A DNA stretch of 64,000 nucleotides from assembly GCA_947447525.1 (NCBI GenBank), contig CANFJL010000011.1, positions 45,125-109,124 of the forward strand. The letters run 5' to 3'. The notes under the pieces were generated by a model. That model worked only from the letters and a program-made list of their open reading frames with translations. It was not told the DNA's origin and did not search any database. The DNA is from Flavobacteriales bacterium. GTDB taxonomy: Bacteria > Bacteroidota > Bacteroidia > Flavobacteriales_D > Crocinitomicaceae. Position numbers and translations under genes: made by a program. This document shows positions 1-7,489 of this stretch, piece by piece (position 1 is the stretch's first letter; every line of letters starts with the position of its first letter).

Positions 1-2292
1 TAAAACATGTCGAAGCGCATAGTTCAGCGTTAAATTACTATAGGAAAAGGCCTTAATGCTTCGATCAATAGCTGAAGTATTGTCTAAAAACTGTTGCGAC
101 ACATATTTACTCATCCATTCTACCGTCATGTTTTTAAAGGGCAGCCAAACAACACCAAGGCTTGAAACTATCTTTGGAGAAAAGGCTAAATCCACCTCAT
201 TGTGCTTGATAATTTGTTGCGAATAATAAGGCGCTGTCGAGGAATAAACATCTAAAAATTCATTGAACTCTTTTATTTTATTTTGACTTAAGGCCAAAGC
301 TCCATTAAATTTTAAGAAAGTAAATGGAGCATAAAGGGTATTCAATTCAAGTCCCAATCGATAACTAGACGGGACATTGGTGCGGGTATAAGAACCCACA
401 TCATTAATTTCACCCGTCAAAACAAGTTGATTGGTATAATCCATAAAATAAGCATTCACATTCAAGAGCAGTTTAGGTTTTTTGTAGGTATAACCCAATT
501 CAAAATCTCTTAAAACCTCTGCTTTTGGTCGGCTATTTGGGGTGCTTTCTCTAAAATCCTTGCGCACGGGTTCTCTATGAGAAACACCAAAGGAGGCAAA
601 AATGGATTGCGCATAAGAAAGTTGTCTTGAAATGGAGATTTTTGGATTTAAAAAATCAAATTTTACACGCTGTTGCACATCTTTTAACACGCCTGAAACT
701 TGATCCACACCCAAAAAAGAATAGTCTAAGTGTCTGAACTGGATGTCGCCATTGAACAACCAATCTTTCAGCCTATACGAACCTTTAAGATAGGAAGACC
801 ATTCAGATTTTTGTCCAGACTCATTGTAATAGCGATCTCCTAATTCCGAATCAGAAGCAAAACGAGACCAGATCACTTCACCATAATGACGACCCAAATA
901 AGTATTCACAGAACCTCCCCAAACCAAATTGAAACGGTGTTTGAAATAGGAAAGAGAAAATACAGAACCAACAAAATCATTATTCAACCAGCGCTGGCGA
1001 ATTAAATCACTTGTGGTAAGGGTGTCGTTACCTACTACAACCGAAGACATTCCATAAGCGCTTAGGGCTTGATTATTTTTATATTCCTCATAATACCCTC
1101 TACCATAAGTATAATGACCTGAAACATTTAAAATTAAATTAGATTTCAAGGAATAGGTATAATGCAATTGATAGTTATCTTGCTTATAATTATCCACTTG
1201 ATTTTTATAGGTATAATAATTATAAGTTCTTCCCGAGCTCAATAAATTTTGTCTTTCCTCAGGACTCAATAAATTACGATCTGAATAGGCATTCATCTCA
1301 TTTACATTTCCCGTTAAGCGACTTTCTGGCGTTCCATACCAAGCCTGATAGGTCAACTCATGACCACTAAAAACAAGTGCTTTCAAAAGGAATTTTTTAC
1401 CCATGTAAGCTCCTGAAAAATAGATGGAATTTAGATTTGATTGGGCTCGATCTAGAAATCCATCAGAAGCAATACGAGAAAGACGCGTTTCAAAATTAAA
1501 CTTTTGATTGAGGAGTCCCGTTCCAATTTTTATAGAATTTTTGAGTGTGTTAAATGACCCATAACTATTATCAATAGTTGCGTAGGGAGTTTCAGAAAGA
1601 TTGTTGGACTTCAGATTTAATCCTGCGCCAAAGGCTGCAGCGCCATTTGTAGAGGAACCAATACCGCGTTGAATTTGAATATTTTCAATGGAGCTGCTCA
1701 AATCTGGCATGTTGACCCAATAAACATCATGCGATTCAGGATCATTGATAGGAATACCATTTAAGGTGACATTGATCCGAGAGGCATCAACTCCTCGAAT
1801 TCTCATTCCTGTATACCCTACTCCATTTCCAGCATCTGAGGTCGTTACTAAAGACGGTGTACCATCCAATAAGAAGGGTAAATCTTGTCCGAAAGCCTTT
1901 TTTTCTAGGCCTTTTTCTTCCACTAAAAGTGCAGAGGAGGATACGGCAGAGGCTCGGGTTGAAGAAACTTGAACCTCTTCTAAAGTTTGGGAACTTTTAT
2001 AGAGCTGAATTTCTAATGGGAAATTATAATCCTCAGCATAATAAACATTGTAACTTGGATTAAACCCTGGATATTCAAAAACCAGTGTATTTTCATCACC
2101 AAATACAGGTCCTAAAATAAAATTTCCTTGCGCATCGGTTTGGGTACAGAAGTTGGTGGCTTGAATACAAACCTTCACTCCTTCCAAAAGTTTACCGTCC
2201 TCATCGGATACGACACCCATAAAATTATTTTGTCCAAAAGAGAAAAAAGTTGCTACTAAAAAACCGATACTGATAAAATTTCTTGTTTTCAT
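1..2292 (-). CDS. TonB-dependent outer-membrane receptor (partial, C-terminus beyond window start), probably thiamin/thiamin-precursor uptake
   Basis: Reverse-strand frame from CAT at 2290-2292 reads MKTRNFISIGFLVATFFSFGQNNFMGVVSDEDGKLLEGVKVCIQATNFCTQTDAQGNFILGP... (signal peptide plus CarboxypepD_reg-like domain). The frame is still open at position 1 with barrel-like sequence (..FSYSNLTLNYALRHVL). A TPP riboswitch lies directly upstream. Confidence 0.85.
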   Translation of the reverse strand, partial: MKTRNFISIGFLVATFFSFGQNNFMGVVSDEDGKLLEGVKVCIQATNFCTQTDAQGNFILGPVFGDENTLVFEYPGFNPSYNVYYAEDYNFPLEIQLYKSSQTLEEVQVSSTRASAVSSSALLVEEKGLEKKAFGQDLPFLLDGTPSLVTTSDAGNGVGYTGMRIRGVDASRINVTLNGIPINDPESHDVYWVNMPDLSSSIENIQIQRGIGSSTNGAAAFGAGLNLKSNNLSETPYATIDNSYGSFNTLKNSIKIGTGLLNQKFNFETRLSRIASDGFLDRAQSNLNSIYFSGAYMGKKFLLKALVFSGHELTYQAWYGTPESRLTGNVNEMNAYSDRNLLSPEERQNLLSSGRTYNYYTYKNQVDNYKQDNYQLHYTYSLKSNLILNVSGHYTYGRGYYEEYKNNQALSAYGMSSVVVGNDTLTTSDLIRQRWLNNDFVGSVFSLSYFKHRFNLVWGGSVNTYLGRHYGEVIWSRFASDSELGDRYYNESGQKSEWSSYLKGSYRLKDWLFNGDIQFRHLDYSFLGVDQVSGVLKDVQQRVKFDFLNPKISISRQLSYAQSIFASFGVSHREPVRKDFRESTPNSRPKAEVLRDFELGYTYKKPKLLLNVNAYFMDYTNQLVLTGEINDVGSYTRTNVPSSYRLGLELNTLYAPFTFLKFNGALALSQNKIKEFNEFLDVYSSTAPYYSQQIIKHNEVDLAFSPKIVSSLGVVWLPFKNMTVEWMSKYVSQQFLDNTSAIDRSIKAFSYSNLTLNYALRHVL

Positions 2293-2350
2293 TTGTTTCA
2301 AATTACACAAGAACAAGGGGCTAATTCCGGATGGTTATTAATTAGCACAG

Positions 2351-2432
2351 TCATCTTCCCTTCGTAGGCATTATCCTAAATCAGGTTCAATGGGTATAAT
2401 CTCAGCCTTGTCAAAGGCACCCCTTAGAGACG
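2351..2432 (-). promoter_or_regulatory. TPP (THI-element) riboswitch
   Basis: Reverse complement contains the conserved core GGGGTGCC...GGCTGAGATTATACCCATTGAACCTGATTTAGGATAATGCCTACGAAGGGAAG. A GCTAATT...AATTAGC hairpin (2320-2346) lies between aptamer and start codon as a possible expression platform. Confidence 0.93.
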
Positions 2433-2556
2433 GAACAAAATTATAAAATAATTTGAATTGACGATTAGAATTTGGAGGAATAAAAAACCCTAGGCATAAA
2501 AACGATAAAATTCAAGGGCAGAGAATACTTTAATGTAATTTAATTACAGCAAATAA

Positions 2557-3333
2557 TTACTCCAGACCCTCTCCCAAAATTTTAACTGAATTTTCTCTTA
2601 AATTTTTTAAACGCCTTTCCATACTTTCATTTTTTTCATCTTCAAGTTCTAAAATGATTTCTTTATTGGATCGAGGGGTATACAATTTGTTTAAAATAGC
2701 CATTCTGATCAGTTCATTTGCTGAACTCACTTCCATTTTTTTCATCAATTTTGTCCGCAATAAATCGATATTTTTCTTAGAGGTTGGAAGTAAATCTGCT
2801 ATTTCATTACTCGAAAATCCATCGCAAATCAGCTTTAATAGTTTCAAATCTCTTTGACTAAGACTCAAATAGTCGGCTCTTGAGTTGCGCTTTCTTGTTT
2901 GTGCCAAGTTATGCAATAGTGATTGATTCATAATGGCATTGGTATACTCCACTTCTGAATGCACGCATTCAATGGCCTCTATCATTTCTCGAGTAGAACA
3001 TTCCTTCAAAAGATAGGCATCTGCACCAAAGGATAGCAGTTCAAAGGCAATTTCTAAATCCTTGTGCATCGTCATAATAATGACTTTTATGGATGATTCT
3101 TGTTTTTTAAGTGCTTTTAAGGTCTCAATTCCATTTAATACTGGCATTTCAAGATCTAGAAGAACAACATCAATAGGATTATCCTTGAGTTGCTCCAGAA
3201 ATTCTTGACCATTTGCAGCATCAAACACAAACTCAAGCGCTGGAATTTTAGTAAGCATTAGTGCAATGGCATTTCTAACCACTTCGTGATCCTCCACTAA
3301 GGCAACTTTAATTCTTGAACAATTCTTAGCCAT
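2557..3333 (-). CDS. Response regulator, REC + LuxR/NarL-type HTH
   Basis: N-terminal VALVEDHEVVRNAI, phospho-Asp context VVLLDLEMPVLNG, C-terminal LSLSQRDLKLLKLICDGFSSNEIADLL HTH. Confidence 0.85.
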   Translation of the reverse strand: MAKNCSRIKVALVEDHEVVRNAIALMLTKIPALEFVFDAANGQEFLEQLKDNPIDVVLLDLEMPVLNGIETLKALKKQESSIKVIIMTMHKDLEIAFELLSFGADAYLLKECSTREMIEAIECVHSEVEYTNAIMNQSLLHNLAQTRKRNSRADYLSLSQRDLKLLKLICDGFSSNEIADLLPTSKKNIDLLRTKLMKKMEVSSANELIRMAILNKLYTPRSNKEIILELEDEKNESMERRLKNLRENSVKILGEGLE

Positions 3334-3344
3334 AAATCACTTTT

Positions 3345-4142
3345 TTAAACTTTCGCGTTGATCTCAATCGTACCGTTTTTCTCAAATTTCTTATAGATAA
3401 TTTCTCCATTGAGTAAACTCAAACGATACAGTATATTTCCTAAACCTAAACTGTCAGAGTCCGATGCGAAAAGTTCAAAGTCGCTTTGCGAAAGAGCAAT
3501 TCCGTTGTGTGTGATTTTCATTGTAAGATGTTCGGAATCAAATGTTAATGTCATTTCAATAGAAGTGGGACCACTGTGTTTTAATAAATTGGTAATCAGT
3601 TCACTCGCAATATAAAAATATTGCGTCATGACAAGATCTGAAAGCAATAGATTATCGGGAATATTTGATTTAAAAGTAAAGGAATCAATGAAAGAATCGG
3701 TCTTTTGTTGGGTCATTTTTTCCAGCGCTTTCACTAATCCGAATTTCAATAAATAATGCGGGATTAAACCTTTTGTGATGTGACGCAAGCGTTCAATACT
3801 TTCAGAGACATATTCCTTGCTTAAGCTAATGGCTTCGAAATTTCTATCTCCCTGCACTGAATTTTCCTTCATATTGGAAAGATTCTTTTGGGCCAAAGAC
3901 AAAATTGCACCAATATCATCGTGTAATACTCGCGCAATAGTACTTCGCTCCTCTTCTTGTGAACTTATAGCAATTCCTAATTTTTCTATTTTATTTTTAT
4001 CCTCAATACTTTTAACCAGCTGATCAGATAAAATCTTTATTTTCCGATTTTTTCGAGAAAGCATGATCATTACAGATCCCATTCCAAGCGAAAGAAGCAT
4101 AAATAAAACAATAAAGAATCCTAATTCTTGTGGTTCAAGCAT
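3345..4142 (-). CDS. Sensor histidine kinase, HisKA_3 type, single N-terminal TM; start moved to internal ATG MLEPQELGFF
   Basis: H-box EEERSTIARVLHDDIGAILSLAQ, then HATPase-like C-terminus (SDSLGLGNILYRLSLLNGEI). The ORF-track start at 4187 would overlap the upstream gene more deeply. Confidence 0.8.
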   Translation of the reverse strand: MLEPQELGFFIVLFMLLSLGMGSVMIMLSRKNRKIKILSDQLVKSIEDKNKIEKLGIAISSQEEERSTIARVLHDDIGAILSLAQKNLSNMKENSVQGDRNFEAISLSKEYVSESIERLRHITKGLIPHYLLKFGLVKALEKMTQQKTDSFIDSFTFKSNIPDNLLLSDLVMTQYFYIASELITNLLKHSGPTSIEMTLTFDSEHLTMKITHNGIALSQSDFELFASDSDSLGLGNILYRLSLLNGEIIYKKFEKNGTIEINAKV

Positions 4143-4729
4143 AGAGAATATGTGAAGATGCCATTTAAAACTAGTATGACTGAACAAACAAAGACCATTA
4201 TATAATCCATCAATCCATTTAGATAAATAGTCTCATCTAAAAAATAAACATAAAATATAAGAACAGCATAATAAATCGTAATGGATTCTAAGATTAATCG
4301 TTCAAATTTTGTGCCCTCATGACTCAATAATATTCTAAAACCTATGAATATAATAGCCAGATATTGGTAAAGTACTGAAAGCACATTACTGTCAAAAAGA
4401 TTTGAGGTAATAAATAAATCTAAAGCAGAAAATACAAGAGCGGTAGCAATAAAAAAAGACTTTTTCAACTTAAATCTACCTACTAAATAAAAAAGTTCGA
4501 GGATCAGTATAAATTGTACTGGTCCAGAAAAATGAAATGTTGGCAGCGAATTATGAATTGTTTTTTCTAAGACAAAGACACTAAGATCTGTTAAAAAACG
4601 AGCCATTAAAAGCATTACAAAAAAGCTGTAAAATCTATTCGCTCTAAAGTTTATAAATCTTTTATAGTTTATAAAAAATAGAGGAATACCACTAGATCCC
4701 AATGTCATATAGAAAATGAAATTTAACAT
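4121..4729 (-). CDS. Multi-pass (about 6-7 TM) membrane protein in signalling operon
   Basis: Several hydrophobic segments, no soluble catalytic domain; overlaps the start of the kinase gene and the end of the 4729-5043 gene. Confidence 0.6.
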   Translation of the reverse strand: MLNFIFYMTLGSSGIPLFFINYKRFINFRANRFYSFFVMLLMARFLTDLSVFVLEKTIHNSLPTFHFSGPVQFILILELFYLVGRFKLKKSFFIATALVFSALDLFITSNLFDSNVLSVLYQYLAIIFIGFRILLSHEGTKFERLILESITIYYAVLIFYVYFLDETIYLNGLMDYIMVFVCSVILVLNGIFTYSLCLNHKN

Positions 4730-5043
4730 TAACTATTTAATGGATTTAAACTTGAGCATTTAGGTGGGCATTTTTTTAGTTGATCTGCAATTAAACCTTC
4801 AGACAAATCATTTTCATCGGCATCGGCACCCACCAAAACAAGATTTTGGACGCCCTCATCATCAATTCCAAAATAAAATCGAATTCCAACACATTCATTT
4901 TGTGCAAGAATTTGCTTAATTTTTTCTTGGCCCATAAAAACTCCAATCACCTCACCTGTTTGAATGGTGTTTCTGTAGCGTTTTGTCATTTCTGACCCTT
5001 CTTTTAGGGTGATAAATTCCCCTTCATTTCCATTAAAAGACAT
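4729..5043 (-). CDS. Small conserved hypothetical protein ('NGNEG' N-terminus, 104 aa)
   Basis: MSFNGNEGEFITLKEGSEMTKRYRNTIQTGEVIGVFMGQEKIKQILAQNECVGIRFYFGIDDEG...; 1-nt overlap with the next operon gene. A truncated paralogue is present at about 41358-41454. Confidence 0.65.
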   Translation of the reverse strand: MSFNGNEGEFITLKEGSEMTKRYRNTIQTGEVIGVFMGQEKIKQILAQNECVGIRFYFGIDDEGVQNLVLVGADADENDLSEGLIADQLKKCPPKCSSLNPLNS

Positions 5044-5309
5044 TGTGTATAATTTTTAGAATGTAATTAATGCTAATATAAAAAATTATAAGGCTCTATT
5101 TTTTTATAAATCATAGAATTTCAACCAAGATCTTTGAAAGTCTAGAACAAGTTCTATTTTTTACTATAATAAGTTCTAGCGGTTTATAACTTTTCTACAC
5201 CTAGTTTTGTAGTGTAAATAAAAAACGAAAGTTAATTCATCTTTGAGGAGAAAAAACAGACCTGAACACTCCCAAAAAAGAAGTAAGGCAATTTTAAAAA
5301 AATAAAAAT

Positions 5310-5693
5310 ATGAAAAAATTAATCTACGGAACATTATTCCTTACCTTAGTAGGAATTGGAGTTATTGGATGTCAAAAAGAGCATATTAGCCAACAACAAA
5401 CCTCTGGCTCAGCTGAATCAGTTACTCAAGTTTTAAAGAGTGTTGTATATGCAAGTTTAACCTGTGAATTAGCCAACGGTCAGACAGGCTGTCAATGCGC
5501 TGTCACACAATCTGACGATGATTGTTCAGAACAAACCGCTTGTACAGCTCAGTCATTGTTGCCTAACTACAGTCATACTTTGGCGACAATGTTTACTGCT
5601 AAACAAATTCAAGATAGAGCGGACCATAAAGTAAGAATAACTGAGCCTGATTTAATTGCGGCTCTGAAATTAGACAATTTCCCTTTAAAATAA
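5310..5693 (+). CDS. Small Cys-rich putative lipoprotein
   Basis: Signal peptide with lipobox-like VIGC; Cys-rich segment CELANGQTGCQCAVTQSDDDCSEQTAC. Confidence 0.6.
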   Translation: MKKLIYGTLFLTLVGIGVIGCQKEHISQQQTSGSAESVTQVLKSVVYASLTCELANGQTGCQCAVTQSDDDCSEQTACTAQSLLPNYSHTLATMFTAKQIQDRADHKVRITEPDLIAALKLDNFPLK

Positions 5694-5726
5694 CAAAAAT
5701 TAGACAAGTTCCCATTAAAATAACAA
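5667..5726 (+). repeat. 30-bp imperfect tandem duplication spanning the stop codon
   Basis: aaattagacaatttccctttaaaataacaa followed at a 30-bp offset by aaattagacaagttcccattaaaataacaa. Confidence 0.85.
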
Positions 5727-5739
5727 GTTGAAATCAACT

Positions 5740-5776
5740 AACCGAAGTAAGCAATAAAAATAGTATTACTTCGGTT
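5740..5776 (+). terminator. Candidate intrinsic terminator / intercistronic hairpin
   Basis: Perfect 11-bp inverted repeat AACCGAAGTAA...TTACTTCGGTT with 15-nt loop, followed by TTAAAAAAAG. Confidence 0.55.
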
Positions 5777-5790
5777 TTAAAAAAAGTCTA

Positions 5791-6951
5791 ATGAAAAACA
5801 ATACGTTCCACATCCTTCTTGCTTTAGTAATACTATTTGGTTTTGTATTCAGTGGCTGTGAAAATAATAATGGTCAAGGAACAATTGACAAAGAACAGAC
5901 TAATTACTTTTCACCTATATACCGAATAAAAAACTACCCGTTAACTTCAATTTCTACAGATTGGTCGATAAACTTAAATATTAATCATTTAAATGAAAAA
6001 CTTTCAGTGCTATGCGAGTTTAGTTACGCGTCCAATCAATTTAGAATAATAGATTTAACTATGGATGAGATAATCAAAATCATAAAATTTCCAGAAGTCA
6101 TTAAAAAAATTGGCAGTATTTCTATATGCGACATCAACGATTTCGCTTTTTTAACAGATACCACCTTTTACATTTACAAGGATAATATTTTTAAGCGCAT
6201 AGATTATGGAGTTTTCAATGATGGTTACATTCCCTTAAGTTACATCAACATCATCTATAAAGCAAAAGAGAATAAGATTATTTCAGGGGGGTTAACTTAC
6301 ACAAAGAGAAAAGCTAATGAACAAGATTATTCTTCATTTTTCATAAATGTTTATGACTTAAACACAATGAGAAGTTCTCTAATTCCATTTTCTTATCCGA
6401 AACAATTTCATGGAAATAAATTGGGAATTCCAAAAGTATATCTTTCTGAATGGGAGAACGATTTAATTGTAAGCTTTGAACTTGACGATAATATTTATAA
6501 AATTAATTTACAAACAAATAGAGTAGACACAATTTCTTGTAAAAGTAGAATATCCAATGTTAATGATGCGTTTTACCCAAAAGATGGTGATAAACTATCG
6601 AAATTAGATGCGATTCAAAAAAACAATCTAAATATTGGAGGATATGGTATGGCTTTCTTTGATAAAAAGAATAATAAAATATATCGCCTATTTCGACCAG
6701 GCATTCCAATTAAAGACCAAGATGGAAATTATTTTAATTCAACAGATAAAGGAGTACATATCTTAGAATTGGATGTTTCAAAAAATGAAATGAAAGAAAT
6801 TCAATTAGCAAATGGTCAATATTATGTTCCAATACATTGGTCGTTTAATCGATTTAATAATAATTTAATTTATCCTAAAATAGAAGAACATGTTACAAAG
6901 AAAAATTTCTGCTTTTACAATATTCATTGTATTTCTGTTTATAATCTATAG
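5791..6951 (+). CDS. Putative lipoprotein, beta-propeller-like (DUF4221-like)
   Basis: Lipobox-like FSGC; repeated beta-rich 'FIINVYDLNTMRSSLIPFSYPK'-type segments and overall organisation resemble six-bladed propeller lipoproteins of Bacteroidetes. Confidence 0.5.
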   Translation: MKNNTFHILLALVILFGFVFSGCENNNGQGTIDKEQTNYFSPIYRIKNYPLTSISTDWSINLNINHLNEKLSVLCEFSYASNQFRIIDLTMDEIIKIIKFPEVIKKIGSISICDINDFAFLTDTTFYIYKDNIFKRIDYGVFNDGYIPLSYINIIYKAKENKIISGGLTYTKRKANEQDYSSFFINVYDLNTMRSSLIPFSYPKQFHGNKLGIPKVYLSEWENDLIVSFELDDNIYKINLQTNRVDTISCKSRISNVNDAFYPKDGDKLSKLDAIQKNNLNIGGYGMAFFDKKNNKIYRLFRPGIPIKDQDGNYFNSTDKGVHILELDVSKNEMKEIQLANGQYYVPIHWSFNRFNNNLIYPKIEEHVTKKNFCFYNIHCISVYNL

Positions 6952-7342
6952 TTGTACTAGTAGCGACAAAGATCAAGTTTCCATAATAGAAGGGGCGGAA
7001 ATTGAGACTTTCCCATTTATAAGTCCCATATACAACAGAGAAAAAGAATTGATAGAAGTTTTAAATTATTATGAGGTTCCGACAATTAATTCAATAATCA
7101 TTCTAATGCCCCCCACAAAATGTTCGTCTTGTAAGCTCGGTGCGCTCAAAGTTCTTGACACCATGCAAAATGTTTATATTTTAACCGGTGATTCTGCTAT
7201 TTTCACACCACAAAATGTGTCACAAAAACTAATTCTTTACGACCCCCAATTAATCAATAGGAAGGGTTTGGTAAAATTATACTCGGCTATAATCAAAATT
7301 AAACACGATAAGGTTACAAAGTATGAAGCGCTTATTAATTAA
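6890..7342 (+). CDS. Putative lipoprotein with thioredoxin-like CxxC motif
   Basis: IIYSC lipobox-like sequence; IIILMPPTKCSSCKLGALKVLD resembles a thioredoxin-fold CxxC at the start of a helix. Overlaps the upstream ORF by 62 nt. Confidence 0.5.
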   Translation: MLQRKISAFTIFIVFLFIIYSCTSSDKDQVSIIEGAEIETFPFISPIYNREKELIEVLNYYEVPTINSIIILMPPTKCSSCKLGALKVLDTMQNVYILTGDSAIFTPQNVSQKLILYDPQLINRKGLVKLYSAIIKIKHDKVTKYEALIN

Positions 7343-7375
7343 CTTAGCACGATAAAATATTTAAAATTTATCAAT

Positions 7376-7489
7376 TGAGCCTAATCAAATATCTATAGAA
7401 GTTAATATGGTGAATTGTGCAAATGGCATCTATTTTGTTAGGCTAAAAAATAATACTGGCCAGATCTATCAAACGAAAATAATAAGATA
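7376..7489 (+). pseudogene. Remnant of a T9SS C-terminal sorting domain
   Basis: Open frame ending at a TAA reads ...LSIEPNQISIEVNMVNCANGIYFVRLKNNTGQIYQTKIIR*, matching the end of type A sorting domains (NGIYFVRL...GQIYQTKII). No upstream body in frame. Confidence 0.65.

Noticed and set aside
1745-2063. ORFs 1745-1972 and 1857-2063 on the plus strand
   Set aside because: They lie antisense inside the TonB receptor reading frame; no domain-like sequence.
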